DNA from: Deinococcus humi
GTDB lineage: Bacteria; Deinococcota; Deinococci; Deinococcales; Deinococcaceae
Assembly (NCBI RefSeq): GCF_014201875.1
Contig: NZ_JACHFL010000023.1
Coordinates: 3,364-67,363 of the forward strand
Direction of reading: 5' to 3'
Length of the DNA stretch: 64,000 nt
A program made the translations under genes and the position numbers. Positions 39,802-50,701 of the stretch are shown piece by piece. Below the pieces are notes generated by a model. That model saw nothing but the letters and a program-made list of their open reading frames with translations. It was not told where the DNA came from and did not search any database. How positions within the stretch are numbered: position 1 is the stretch's first letter; every line of letters starts with the position of its first letter.

Positions 39802-40212
39802 ATGAACCTGACCATTCATCAGACGTTCCTGCCACACACCGACCCGAATGCCTCGCTGGCGTTCTACCGCGACACCCTCGGCTTCGAGGTGCGGGGCAGC
39901 GTTGAGTACGCTGGCATGCACTGGATTACGGTTGGCCCACCAGCTCAACCGAACCTGTCCATCGTCCTGCACCCGCCCGCCATTGATCCGGGACTGACTG
40001 AAGCTGAGCGCCGCACCATTGCCGAAATGATGGCCAAGGGCACGTATGCCAGCATCAACCTGGCCACCGACGATCTGGACGCTACGTTCGAGCGGTTGCA
40101 GGCCAGCGACGCCGAGGTCGTCCAGGAACCGACGGAGCAGGCCTATGGTGTGCGCGACTGCGCCTTCCGTGATCCAGCCGGCAACATGATCCGGATTCAG
40201 GAGCGGCACTGA
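39802..40212 (+). CDS. VOC/glyoxalase-like protein
   Basis: A 136-residue single-module pair VOC protein ([47 protein letters not shown]). Closest in style to bleomycin-resistance/glyoxalase domain proteins encoded with AraC or SRPBCC genes. The His near the start and the Glu of RIQE are candidate metal ligands. AGGATGACGAC precedes ATG 39802. Function cannot be stated beyond metal-dependent or ligand-binding fold; not evidence of drug resistance. Confidence 0.88.
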   Translation: MNLTIHQTFLPHTDPNASLAFYRDTLGFEVRGSVEYAGMHWITVGPPAQPNLSIVLHPPAIDPGLTEAERRTIAEMMAKGTYASINLATDDLDATFERLQASDAEVVQEPTEQAYGVRDCAFRDPAGNMIRIQERH

Positions 40213-40260
40213 GCCTTTCGGGGACACCTTCGTGAGCTGGGCGGCAACACACGTTCGTGG

Positions 40261-40313
40261 CGGTTTTTACCGTCACCTCCCCACAGGAGTGGATTCAATG
40301 ACGGTAAAAACCG
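40261..40313 (+). promoter_or_regulatory. 15-bp inverted repeat enclosing RBS and start codon
   Basis: CGGTTTTTACCGTCA (40261-40275) and its exact complement TGACGGTAAAAACCG (40299-40313) flank a 23-nt segment that holds the ribosome-binding site CAGGAG (40284-40289); the right arm includes the start codon. A smaller CTCC/GGAG pairing inside the loop could also mask the ribosome site. It could act as a translation-blocking RNA structure or a protein-binding palindrome. Confidence 0.75.
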
Positions 40314-40795
40314 TAGACCAACCCGCGCAGCCCGCCAAACGCACAGCTGCAGCCAGTCAAGCGAAAGCATCCGCCCGGTTCACGGAGGAGGAACGGGCGG
40401 CGATGAAAGAGCGGGCCAAGGAGGCGAAGCGGGAGACGCGGCGCAGTACGCGTGCCGCCAGGGGAGAGGCGGAGAGCGAAGTTCTGGCAAAACTCGCGGA
40501 AATGCCAGAAGCGGACCGGGCGCTGGGTGAGCGGTTGCATGCCCTGATTAGTACTCATGCACCCGTCCTGTCGCCAAAACTGTGGTACGGCATGCCCGCC
40601 TACGCCCGGGAAGGCAAGGTCGTCTGCTTCTTCCAGGGGGCACGCAAGTTCAAGACGAGGTACGCGACGCTGGGCTTCAGCGATGAGGCGAAGCTCGATG
40701 ACGGTGTCCTGTGGCCAACCGCTTTCGCCCTGACGGAATGGACCCCTGAAGTCGAGACCAGGGTCGCCGCTCTGATCAAGAAAGCCGTAGGCTGA
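40298..40795 (+). CDS. DUF1801-type protein
   Basis: A 165-residue protein. ATG 40298 is used because CAGGAG lies 9 nt upstream. Residues 1-70 are a highly charged helix ([35 protein letters not shown]), and the rest is a DUF1801-like domain ([60 protein letters not shown]). DUF1801 proteins fold like YdhG/iron-chaperone-like domains, function mostly unknown. The lysine/arginine-rich N-terminal extension suggests nucleic acid contact. Expression may be controlled by the hairpin over its start. Confidence 0.88.
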   Translation: MTVKTVDQPAQPAKRTAAASQAKASARFTEEERAAMKERAKEAKRETRRSTRAARGEAESEVLAKLAEMPEADRALGERLHALISTHAPVLSPKLWYGMPAYAREGKVVCFFQGARKFKTRYATLGFSDEAKLDDGVLWPTAFALTEWTPEVETRVAALIKKAVG

Positions 40796-41262
40796 GCACC
40801 GCCTCAGTGAAACCCAGCGAGATTCAGCGCTTCAGGTTGAAGCTCCAGTGGCCTTTGCTGTCCTTGCAGGTCCCTGATCATCTCGCTCTGGCGACACGAT
40901 CCCCCAGACTGCCGCGGGTGGCTATTCCCGCGTGCGCAACAGAAAAGGCGGCCCGAAGACCGCCTTGATTTCTCTAAAATAGCCTGGTATTCGCGATCTG
41001 TCAAATCTATGCACTGGGTTCAAGATGTCTGAACTCAGAATATCCAGGCCAGGACTCGCCAGGAGTCAAACCACAAATTTCCCTTCGTTGTGCGCATCGT
41101 CGTCTGGTCAGCGCTCAGTCCGGCGGCGCCAGTTGCGGAACACCCAAGATTGCTTTTCTTTCCAGGCGGGCCGGAGTGAATACATCAGTGCGGCCCGTTG
41201 CGTTGATGACCTCTCATTACCCGCTAGAGCCTCCTGGCTCCTTCTCGGTTTCCGGCGTCCTA
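40796..41262. other. intergenic between convergent genes
   Basis: About 465 bases. It contains the terminator at 40945-40966; no supported gene otherwise. Confidence 0.5.
40945..40966. terminator. bidirectional terminator between convergent genes
   Basis: AAGGCGG-CCCGAAGA-CCGCCTT with A-rich sequence on the left (AGAAAA) and TGATTTCT on the right, so it can serve both the DUF1801 gene and the leftward regulator gene. Confidence 0.7.
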
Positions 41263-41937
41263 CTAGGTCTCCTTTCCGGTGGGCACGGGAGCAAGTGCCA
41301 GCCTCACCAGATACTGACCCTCTTCTCTGCCCCCTCCCTCGCCGCCCGTCGCACGGCTGTGGCGTGCCAGCACGTCAATCAGGTCGAGTTGCAGGGCTTT
41401 CGCCTGACGTCTGGTCAAGGGGCCAAGGGTCAGTGCGTAATTCAGCACGGCTGGGTCTTCTGCGCTCAAGGCATGCCAGGGTTCCTCTGGGCGAATGGCG
41501 TCATAGAGAGCTATGCCATTCTCCTTGCGGTACAGCAGCATTCCCCAGCCGTGCTCTTCATGCACCCCCCGCATGACCTGCAACAGCGCTCGCTGCAACA
41601 CTTCCTCGAACGCCCGCTGTTCACGCAACAGAACTTCGAGGAGGTTTGTGGCGTCGGTGCGGTGATACGGCACGAAAAAGCGATCCGCCACCGAGCGGTA
41701 GATCCGGATGGCCCGCCCTGCGCGCGCTTCTTCCCGGATTACCTCGACAAGACCGAGTGCGACCATGCGGCGCACCCGGTAAAGAACGCTGTTGGCAGTC
41801 ACGCGCAGTTCCTCTGCGGCGCACTGCACGGTGCATTCCCTTCCGAGAAAGGGTTCTAGAAAGCGTCGTTGCCTGGGATCGGCCAGGAAAATGGCGGCGT
41901 GCGCGCTTTCAACGATGAACGTCTGGTCACCCAACAT
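41263..41937 (-). CDS. winged-helix (ArsR/MarR-like) transcriptional regulator
   Basis: A 224-residue regulator with an N-terminal winged helix (RRFLEPFLGRECTVQCAAEE, LRVTANSVLYRVRRMVALGL and the wing VEVIREEARAGRAIRIYRSV), followed by a helical C-terminal half of unknown ligand. The layout matches ArsR-like regulators with DUF-type effector domains common in actinobacteria and Deinococcus. Its start overlaps the end of the upstream beta-lactamase-like gene by 11 nt, so both are co-transcribed. Confidence 0.82.
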   Translation of the reverse strand: MLGDQTFIVESAHAAIFLADPRQRRFLEPFLGRECTVQCAAEELRVTANSVLYRVRRMVALGLVEVIREEARAGRAIRIYRSVADRFFVPYHRTDATNLLEVLLREQRAFEEVLQRALLQVMRGVHEEHGWGMLLYRKENGIALYDAIRPEEPWHALSAEDPAVLNYALTLGPLTRRQAKALQLDLIDVLARHSRATGGEGGGREEGQYLVRLALAPVPTGKET

Positions 41938-42988
41938 GGGCGGTGGTGAACGCGCTGACCAGGTGCCTCAGGATGCTCGACAGGCCTTCCTCAGCCTGCC
42001 CACCCGCCGCGTTCGTCACGGCGACAAAGGCATGGCCCTCGTCAGGCAGGACCACGATGAATGCCAGGAATGTATCCGCGCTGCCGGAGTGTGTACTGGC
42101 GCGCATGCCCCGGTAGGTCGTGACGCCCCAACCCAGGCCGGCCTTGATGTCTGGCCGGAAGGGCGTGTGCAGCGCAGTCAAGGCTTCTGGACTTAAAAAG
42201 TGACCTTGACCGCACAGGCCCCGGAGATGTGCGCGGGCGAAAGTAGCGAAGTCAAGTATGTTCATGTGGGCGTCCCCCGCGGGGCCGATGGCTGCATGAA
42301 GCTGATAGCGTCCCTGTGGGTTGTGCGGGACGTGGCGACGTCGCCAGAGGTGGCCCCACGGCTGCTGGTCGTGCTTGCGACCAGGCCACCCGAAGCCCGC
42401 GCTGTCCAGCCCGAGCGGCTCGAACACGCGCGTGTGCATGAGCTCCTCCCAGGGGGTGCCGGTGAGTCGTTCGGCCAGAACCGCCGCGACGCCATACCCT
42501 GCATTGGAGTAACCATATTCACCGATGGGCCGGGCAGGAGGCTGCTGAAGCACCCAGCGGGCGAAGGTTTCACGCTGCCGGACAGCGGAACCCCGCCGGG
42601 CCGGAGCAGGTTTGAAATCCACGTCGTCCCCAAAGGCGGGGAGGCCAGCGCAGTGAGCGAGGAGGTGGGCCAGGGTGACCTCGTGATGGTCCGCATGGAG
42701 CTCCTGAGCGGGGAAGACCTGGGTCAGCCGGGTGGTCCAGTCGAGGGTTTCGGGAACCAGGGAGGCCAGCATTGTGGCCACCATTGGTTTGGTACAGGAC
42801 CCTAGATGGACGCGGTCAAAGACAGTGAGAAGCTCGGGGTGGTTGAGGCGGCGGACCCCACTCGCGCCGGCGACCAGTGGGCCGTCAAGTGGGGCAGCCG
42901 CCCAGACGACCCCGGGCAGGGAGTGGTCCCCGCGGAGTTGGTCAAGGTCACGTAACAGAGAGTCAGGTGTGACGAAGGTGTGGGACAT
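41927..42988 (-). CDS. serine hydrolase, beta-lactamase/class C PBP family
   Basis: A 353-residue beta-lactamase-fold hydrolase. The nucleophile motif is SCTK (HLGSCTKPMVATMLASL, SxxK), and the tyrosine motif is YGYSNAGYGVAAV (YxN). There is no signal peptide, so it is a cytoplasmic esterase or peptidase-like member (EstB type), not an exported beta-lactamase. It is co-transcribed with the winged-helix regulator. Substrate unknown. Confidence 0.9.
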   Translation of the reverse strand: MSHTFVTPDSLLRDLDQLRGDHSLPGVVWAAAPLDGPLVAGASGVRRLNHPELLTVFDRVHLGSCTKPMVATMLASLVPETLDWTTRLTQVFPAQELHADHHEVTLAHLLAHCAGLPAFGDDVDFKPAPARRGSAVRQRETFARWVLQQPPARPIGEYGYSNAGYGVAAVLAERLTGTPWEELMHTRVFEPLGLDSAGFGWPGRKHDQQPWGHLWRRRHVPHNPQGRYQLHAAIGPAGDAHMNILDFATFARAHLRGLCGQGHFLSPEALTALHTPFRPDIKAGLGWGVTTYRGMRASTHSGSADTFLAFIVVLPDEGHAFVAVTNAAGGQAEEGLSSILRHLVSAFTTAHVG

Positions 42989-43321
42989 GCTTCAGCTTGA
43001 GGCTGCGTCTAGGTGAGATGAAAGAGTCGATCTCAGGTAGAAGAATGGGAAGACAGTTTGGGCAAGGAAAGCGACAACCGCTGATCATCTGTGACTGACC
43101 GTTATGCCTTCTGTTCGGCAGGATTGGGCACGCCGTTCAGCAGTCTCACCGCTTTTCACCCAGCAGGCCGGCCGGCAACGTCTCCAGCGGCGCAAGTTGA
43201 AATCAGTTACGAAACCTTTCGTGGATGAAGTCGTCCATTCTCTTCACTCCGAACCTAAGAGTGACCTCGCGGGGAACCATACATGGGCGCGATACCAGTG
43301 TGGTGTCCCCCACAGCCTTGA
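42989..43321. other. intergenic, nothing recognised
   Basis: About 330 bases between the hydrolase start and the end of the RHH gene; no toxin-like partner for the RHH protein was found here. Confidence 0.45.
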
Positions 43322-43630
43322 TCAAGGACGATCTGCGCCTCCCAAAGGCCGGCCATCCTCTGCCACCCGATAAAGATCTGACAAGGGTTGCCCGAGGCTA
43401 TGGGCAAACCAGATGCGCATGGCCGCTTTGGCATCGGCTGCGTCTCTCTCCCCGCGTTCGACTTGCTCCAGTAAGGGGACGAGCGGCTCAATGGTTTGCA
43501 GGAATTTCGCCAGCTGGATTTCGACGAAGGCACTCATATTCATGTCCATAGCGCCAAAGATCCGTCGTGTCTCTCGATAGATATCCGGATCGATAGTGAG
43601 ATTCAGCCGAGCTTTGGTTGTTTTTTTCAT
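43322..43630 (-). CDS. ribbon-helix-helix DNA-binding protein
   Basis: A 102-residue protein starting at ATG 43630 (MKKTTKARLNLTIDPDIYRE, then IFGAMDMNMSAFVEIQLAKF), a clear RHH fold of the CopG/Arc type with an acidic C-terminal tail. TATACT on the minus strand (plus 43637-43642) ends exactly 6 nt before the ATG, so the transcript is probably leaderless, and the near-symmetric sequence around GTATAC may be the autoregulatory site. RHH proteins of this size are usually antitoxins or plasmid copy regulators, but no toxin gene is adjacent. Confidence 0.78.
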   Translation of the reverse strand: MKKTTKARLNLTIDPDIYRETRRIFGAMDMNMSAFVEIQLAKFLQTIEPLVPLLEQVERGERDAADAKAAMRIWFAHSLGQPLSDLYRVAEDGRPLGGADRP

Positions 43631-43645
43631 ACAGATAGTATACAT

Positions 43646-44126
43646 ACAGCATCTGTACGCTGCTGATCGTGTGGTTTAGATTCCGGGCGGTGGCATCCAA
43701 GCGAGGAGGGCAGCCTTAAGACGAGGCAGGCTGCCCTTCTTCGATCGATATCTGGCCATGATCACTTTTCCTGACCGATCTCCTGCGCGTGAATATCATT
43801 ACTGCTGAAGGGCACGCTTTTCGGTCAGCCTCCGAGCGACCAGACGAAGGGATGCGGTCAGCGAGAACTGAACATGGTTGCTCGTGGGGGCTACGCTCTA
43901 TTCGCCCCCTTGTTGCCTGCAGAGATGACGGACCCCATCTGTTTGCCAGCTACGAACTCTCCTCTGATTCTGAAGAGAGAGCTCGCGAACGCGTCGAAGA
44001 TCTTTTTCTCCGGGGTGATCACGAAGTTCTCGTGGCACAGCGCAGTCGCTCCGTCGTCATCCTTGCCTAAAGCACGCGTTTGCACGCCCGGCTCATGCGC
44101 TCGTCTTGTTCAGTCGTGCCTATGCC
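43646..44126. other. intergenic, no supported gene
   Basis: About 480 bases. Apart from the hairpin at 43708-43736, frames on both strands lack start signals and recognisable motifs. Confidence 0.45.
43708..43736 (+). terminator. hairpin in gap, possible terminator
   Basis: GGGCAGCCT (43708-43716) and AGGCTGCCC (43728-43736), perfect 9-bp stem, followed by TTCTTCG. No rightward gene ends just before it, so it may belong to a lost gene or an unannotated RNA. Confidence 0.45.
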
Positions 44127-44897
44127 TTACAGCGCGAGCACCTGGCCGTCCTCTGGGACAAGCAGCTGCGCCGCGAAGCCCTGCTCAACTGCGAACGCGC
44201 GCAGTTCGCTCCTTGACAGCACCGAGTGATTGACCGCTTCCATATGCGAGGCGACCAGGGTTGCGGTCGGCGTAGCGCGGTGGACGGCCAGTACGTCCTC
44301 TTTATTCATGATGATCGCTCCCAGCCCGAGCACCTGCGCGTCGCCGCAATTAAGGACAACGATGTCGGGGCGGTGCGCGCTGAGCGCCTGCTCCACGTGG
44401 GCGTTGTAGACGGTGTCGCCTGCAAGGTACAGCGTCTTCTCGTCCGGGTGCCGGAATACCACCCCGCTCACCTCACCGAGAATCTCGCCGATGGCGGCCA
44501 TGGCCGCGTCCGAGCCATGCTGCCCGGTGGTTTTGGTGAGTGTGACGCCTTCGAACCCGGTGTTTGCGGTCATCACGCGGACATCCATGAAGCCGGAAGA
44601 CTTCACCAGCTGAGCGTCCGCGTCGTGCTGTACAAAAATCGGAAGCGTCTTTGGCAGCTGCTGCCTGGCGACCTCATCCCAATGGTCCAGGTGGGTGTGA
44701 GTGACGATCACAGCGTCCACTGCGAGAAGGGCGTCCAGCGGTATGGGCAGCGCCACCGTTGGGTTGCGGCGCTCGCTATTCAGGGTGCCCTCCAGGCCAG
44801 GATAGGCCCCCTGAACAGCGAGCATGGGATCGATCAGGAAGGTTTTGCCGGCGTACGAGAGCTTCAAGGTGGCATTGCGAATCTGCTGAATCTGCAT
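44127..44897 (-). CDS. MBL-fold metal-dependent hydrolase
   Basis: A 256-residue metallo-beta-lactamase-fold protein of the UPF0173/L-ascorbate-lactonase-like group. Metal motif VIVTHTHLDHWDEVA (HxHxDH), followed by the second histidine region TTGQHGSDA and the aspartate region LYLAGDTVYN. Start MQIQQIRNATLKLSYAGKTF is family-like and AAGGA precedes ATG 44897. It lies downstream of the MerR gene in the same direction, 97 nt apart, so it is a probable target of that regulator. Confidence 0.9.
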   Translation of the reverse strand: MQIQQIRNATLKLSYAGKTFLIDPMLAVQGAYPGLEGTLNSERRNPTVALPIPLDALLAVDAVIVTHTHLDHWDEVARQQLPKTLPIFVQHDADAQLVKSSGFMDVRVMTANTGFEGVTLTKTTGQHGSDAAMAAIGEILGEVSGVVFRHPDEKTLYLAGDTVYNAHVEQALSAHRPDIVVLNCGDAQVLGLGAIIMNKEDVLAVHRATPTATLVASHMEAVNHSVLSRSELRAFAVEQGFAAQLLVPEDGQVLAL

Positions 44898-44994
44898 GGT
44901 GGGTTCCTTCTGAATTGGGGCTGGAGCAGGGGTCCGGGGTGTGGGTCAGCGACGCACAGCCGGCTGGACCGGGTGCGGTGAGTGACTCTGAGCT

Positions 44995-45390
44995 TCAGCT
45001 GGGAGGACTGATCTGTCCACCAACGGCTTGTGCCTCCAGGTGGTGCGCCTCTGCCGCCAGTTTTTCGTGCAGCCGCTGGAGCGCCGCGATCTGAGCTGCC
45101 ACATCCGCGAGCTTGCGGGCGTACAGGGCGCGTACTTCCTCTACTGGTGCGCCCAGTGTGGTGTTTCCTTGACGGAAGCAGGGCGCGCGTTCACGAATTT
45201 CGTCCAGCCTGAACCCGGCACTGAGGAAGAGCTGAATGAGCTTGACCCGTTCGACGTCCTCCGCCTGAAAGACCCGGTAGCGGTTTTCCTCCCGGGTGGC
45301 GTTTAGAAGACCGAGACCGTCGTAGTGGCGGATGGCGCGAACACTGACTCCCGTGGCGCTGGCAAGTTGTCCGATGCGCATCGTTTCCAC
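44995..45390 (-). CDS. MerR family transcriptional regulator
   Basis: A 128-131-residue MerR protein: HTH MRIGQLASATGVSVRAIRHY, DGLGLLNATREENRYRVF wing, and a coiled dimerisation helix (LYARKLADVAAQIAALQRLH). The C-terminus lacks the cysteine pattern of metal sensors, with only Cys in RAPCFRQGN, so a drug- or oxidant-type inducer is likelier than a metal. The promoter just upstream has the 19-bp spacer typical of MerR control and predicts a leaderless or nearly leaderless mRNA starting at GTG 45390 or ATG 45381. Confidence 0.92.
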   Translation of the reverse strand: METMRIGQLASATGVSVRAIRHYDGLGLLNATREENRYRVFQAEDVERVKLIQLFLSAGFRLDEIRERAPCFRQGNTTLGAPVEEVRALYARKLADVAAQIAALQRLHEKLAAEAHHLEAQAVGGQISPPS

Positions 45391-45397
45391 CCAGGCA

Positions 45398-45428
45398 GGA
45401 TAGACCCTGACATATGTGTCAGGGTCAA
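45398..45428 (-). promoter_or_regulatory. MerR-type promoter with 19-bp spacer and operator
   Basis: On the minus strand TTGACC (plus 45423-45428) and CTATCC (plus 45398-45403) are separated by 19 bp, the long spacer characteristic of MerR-regulated promoters. The spacer holds perfect 10-bp arms GACCCTGACA / TGTCAGGGTC (plus 45403-45412 and 45417-45426) around TATG. The MerR start codon is within 8-17 nt of the -10. Confidence 0.82.
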
Positions 45429-45495
45429 GGGGTGGAGTTCAGCATGGCACAACGATAAAGGTTGTCTCTCCCGACAGCAGTGGACAATAGCAGGC

Positions 45496-46269
45496 ATGAC
45501 CATTCCTGGCCTGACCTTGCCACCGCTTCCAGACGCGGCGCTGGTCAGCGTCCCTGGGCCTGCTGGTGGGCTGGGCGGGTACTTCTGGCGGCAAAGGGGT
45601 GATGCGCCCGCCGCACTGCTCCTACATGGCTGGGGCCAGGACGCCAGCGCGATGGTCCACCCGGCCCGGCAGTTGCATGCGGCCGGATGGCATGCCCTGA
45701 GTCTGTCCCAGCGGGGCTGGCTGGGCTCGGCTGGCTGCGACGACTACGGCCTCAGCGGGCCTGAGGATCTGGGCGCGGCGTCCGACTGGCTGAGTGCACA
45801 GCCTGAAGTGAAGGGCCCGCTGGTCCTGTTGGGCTTCAGCATGGGTGGACTGAGCGCGCTCCTGAGCGTCTCCATGCCCGGGGCCCGACCCACCCGCGTC
45901 ACGCACGTAATCGCCGTCAGTGCCCCCACCGATCTGCGCGCTGTCTATGATGCGTCCACCCTGCGCATTCTGAAACGCTGCTACGACGCGGTTCTGACCC
46001 CCGAACAATGGCGCGAGGGCTCGCCGATCACCCATGTCGCTGGCCTGCGGCGGCCGGCCCTGGTGGTCATCGGGACCCACGACCACATCTGTGCGCCGGA
46101 GATCGGCCGACAGTACGCCCAGGCCGCCGACTCCCATCTTCTAGAGTACACAGACATGGCGCACGAACCGGACGAGACCCAGTGGGCCGCTATTGTTCGT
46201 GAGCTGGTGGCATGGGTCCAGCGAACTGAACACGCCAACACCCCTCGTCCTAGTAGCTTCCCTGTCTGA
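45496..46269 (+). CDS. alpha/beta hydrolase
   Basis: A 257-residue alpha/beta-fold hydrolase. The oxyanion strand ALLLHGWGQDASAM, nucleophile elbow LLGFSMGGLSALL (Ser), acid GTHDHICAPEIG and histidine YTDMAHEPDE form a complete triad. ATG 45496 is chosen since MTIPGLTLPPLPDAALVSVP starts the coherent sequence. It is divergent from the MerR gene, 105 nt apart, and may share its control region. Esterase or lipase substrate unknown. Confidence 0.9.
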   Translation: MTIPGLTLPPLPDAALVSVPGPAGGLGGYFWRQRGDAPAALLLHGWGQDASAMVHPARQLHAAGWHALSLSQRGWLGSAGCDDYGLSGPEDLGAASDWLSAQPEVKGPLVLLGFSMGGLSALLSVSMPGARPTRVTHVIAVSAPTDLRAVYDASTLRILKRCYDAVLTPEQWREGSPITHVAGLRRPALVVIGTHDHICAPEIGRQYAQAADSHLLEYTDMAHEPDETQWAAIVRELVAWVQRTEHANTPRPSSFPV

Positions 46270-46455
46270 GTCCATTGACGGGGCCACTATTGGCAGTGTT
46301 GGCTCAAGCCCGGGGACAGTCATGCGCTTCATCGGGCTTCCAGCCTGAACTGGAGTGCACGTGGAGGGTCCGACAAGGGGGCTGGGTTGGCGAACAAGAT
46401 GCGCACGGAAGCAAGGAACGCTAGCTGCGACGCCCGCAATACGCCGCGAACCCTT

Positions 46456-46818
46456 TCAGGCAAACTGCGCGACGATCTGCTGCAACTCTTCTGCCGCGTC
46501 CAGCCCTTTGATCACATAGGCCCTGGCCCCCAAGCCAACCGCCTGTGCCGCCACTTCGCGGTTTGCGAGACCACTCAACACCACCACGGGAGTCCCCGAC
46601 GCCAGCTCCAGTGCCCGGGCGAGCAACTCCAGACCGTGGCCATCTGGCAGATTCAGATCCAGCACCAGCATTCCGAAGTTCCCACCAGGCCAGCGCCGCG
46701 CCGCCTCAGCGAACGTCGGCGCATCGTCCAGCGTCCACTCCAGCCCTATCAATTCTAGCGAGGCCTGCAACAGCAGCACGTCCGCCGGATGGTCCTCGAT
46801 CAGCAGCACCCGCATCAC
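46456..46818 (-). CDS. single-domain response regulator
   Basis: A 120-residue receiver: LLIEDHPADVLLLQASL acidic pair, LVLDLNLPDGHGLEL phospho-acceptor, VVVLSGLANR switch and AYVIKGLD lysine. The sequence is typical of receivers that follow GAF/PAS histidine kinases. Its ATG overlaps the stop of an upstream frame that appears to be the tail of a decayed kinase, so its cognate partner is probably gone. Confidence 0.88.
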   Translation of the reverse strand: MMRVLLIEDHPADVLLLQASLELIGLEWTLDDAPTFAEAARRWPGGNFGMLVLDLNLPDGHGLELLARALELASGTPVVVLSGLANREVAAQAVGLGARAYVIKGLDAAEELQQIVAQFA

Positions 46819-47276
46819 GCCAACTCCCGGGACAGTCTGACCGGAAGATCAGGCGCAGGAAGTCTCGCCGCGCACATGCGCCCTGAGCCTTCGATCCACC
46901 GTGTGCCGCGTTTTAGCAAATTTTCTGAGCGCCCCTGCCCGTGTCCTGGACGATGACCACGTTCCTTGATCGTGTCAGGCACATTGGCCTGGTATCGGAA
47001 AACGCAGCTACTGATCAGGACGGACCATACCTGCTGAATACAAGCCCAAAGATCTATTAGACGCTGAAAAGCATCAAAGCTTCCCGGTTTTTCTCCAGGT
47101 TTCCGACATTCCGAGTGGATGCGGTTTTCCCGGCCCTCACCCAGCACCTGACACTCCCCTCTCCAGGCATCCAGGTCGAAGGCGTGCTGAACCACCCGTT
47201 TCAGACGGAAGCACAACTGCTCGACGTCAGCCGCAGATACGGCTCTGAGACCGCAGGGTGCCCACGTCTTATTCAT
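46815..47276 (-). pseudogene. probable decayed histidine kinase tail
   Basis: The 153-codon frame (46815-47276) overlaps the receiver gene by 4 nt and ends RWIEGSGRMCAARLPAPDLP, which resembles the last strand of a HATPase domain (..WAEGx..GARFxLxLP). In another frame near 46960 the stretch GNVVIVQDTGRG matches the HATPase G1 box VxVxDTGxG. Together they suggest a histidine kinase broken by frameshifts. The N-terminal portion of this frame (MNKTWAPCGLRAVS) has no recognised features; this call is an inference from motifs in two frames. Confidence 0.4.
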
Positions 47277-47406
47277 ACCCCAGGGTAGAGAACGTCGGGC
47301 GAATCAATACAAAACCTTGTAAAGGCTTCTTAAGCATTGTCTCAACCTGCTTTGACACCCGCCGTGCGAGCGAGTTATGGCTTGCGGATCGGGCATCCTT
47401 TCGTGG

Positions 47407-47604
47407 TTATGGGTCTCGACCGGAAGGAACCACCCGAACGGCCAGCACATACAGGTGGTTGACCAGGTTTTCTAATTGTTCATCCTGCAGATCGTTCGCC
47501 TGGAGATGCCCCAGCAGCAGATCGGCCAGCAGACGGTACTCCGATGAGCTCAGCAGGAGTTCAGCTGTTGCCCGTCCTTCCACCATGCTCCCGTGATCGG
47601 TCAT
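47407..47604 (-). CDS. small hypothetical protein
   Basis: A 65-residue soluble, Leu-rich helical protein (TAELLLSSSEYRLLADLLLG, QLENLVNHLYVLAVRVVPSG). AAGGTCAGGGG immediately precedes ATG 47604. No family recognised; the helical pattern would fit a small regulator or an adaptor. Confidence 0.45.
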   Translation of the reverse strand: MTDHGSMVEGRATAELLLSSSEYRLLADLLLGHLQANDLQDEQLENLVNHLYVLAVRVVPSGRDP

Positions 47605-48018
47605 CCCCTGACCTTAAACTCACGAGAACGGCTCAACTGTAGAAGTTGCTCCGGAGTTCTGCGGCCTACACAGACACGACTATGGGAGCAAAGATGCCTT
47701 CTTCAACACAGCATCCTCTGGCGATTGAGTACGGACGGCGATGAAGGAGAAAAAGGCGCTTATAGGGTTTGTATGACTTCGCAGACCGCATTCAAGAGAC
47801 CGGAACAGAACCCTTGTCCCATTCCATTAAACGTGCCCAGCCATACTGCTCCCTCGTTGTCGAGCTGAACACATGGGGACACCTGTATGGTTTACAGGTG
47901 TCCCCAAGGCAACGGCGCCAGAATTGTCAGCCGACTGGAGTATGCGCAGGGTCTTCGCTGCGTGGCTGGGGGCGAACGTTGAAGAGCGGCGCAGTGGTAA
48001 CCGCGCCGCTCCGACACT
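47605..48018. other. intergenic with strong hairpin
   Basis: About 410 bases between the 65-aa gene and the end of copA. It contains the 13-bp hairpin at 47875-47905; otherwise nothing recognised. Confidence 0.45.
47875..47905. terminator. perfect 13-bp hairpin downstream of copA
   Basis: GGGGACACCTGTA / TACAGGTGTCCCC around TGGTT. It lies 114 nt beyond the copA stop and may terminate that transcript, although no T tract follows on the minus strand. It could equally be a dispersed palindromic repeat. Confidence 0.5.
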
Positions 48019-50535
<2,517 letters not shown>

Positions 50536-50701
50536 CTTCCTTCCTCCCATCCCCCCCAGGGGGATCCCTGATATTCGAAGTTTATATCCAGGGATGGGGG
50601 GTTGACAAGGGGGAGTGGGGGAGAGCGTCAAAGCAGATGTTTTCTTTCGAGGATCTTGACACCCTGGGGGGGAGGATATAGCCTGGGCTAGGAGGGAGAC
50701 C
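50536..50701. promoter_or_regulatory. divergent copA / copZ promoter with CsoR-like operators
   Basis: For copA (minus strand): TTGTCA (plus 50603-50608), 16-bp spacer, TATAAA (plus 50581-50586). For copZ: TTGACA (50656-50661), 15 bp, TATAGC (50677-50682). G/C-tract palindromes of the kind bound by CsoR occur on both sides: ATCCCCCCCAGGGGGAT (50549-50565) in the copA leader and CCCTGGGGGGG inside the copZ promoter spacer. This arrangement implies copper-inducible derepression in both directions. Confidence 0.75.
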
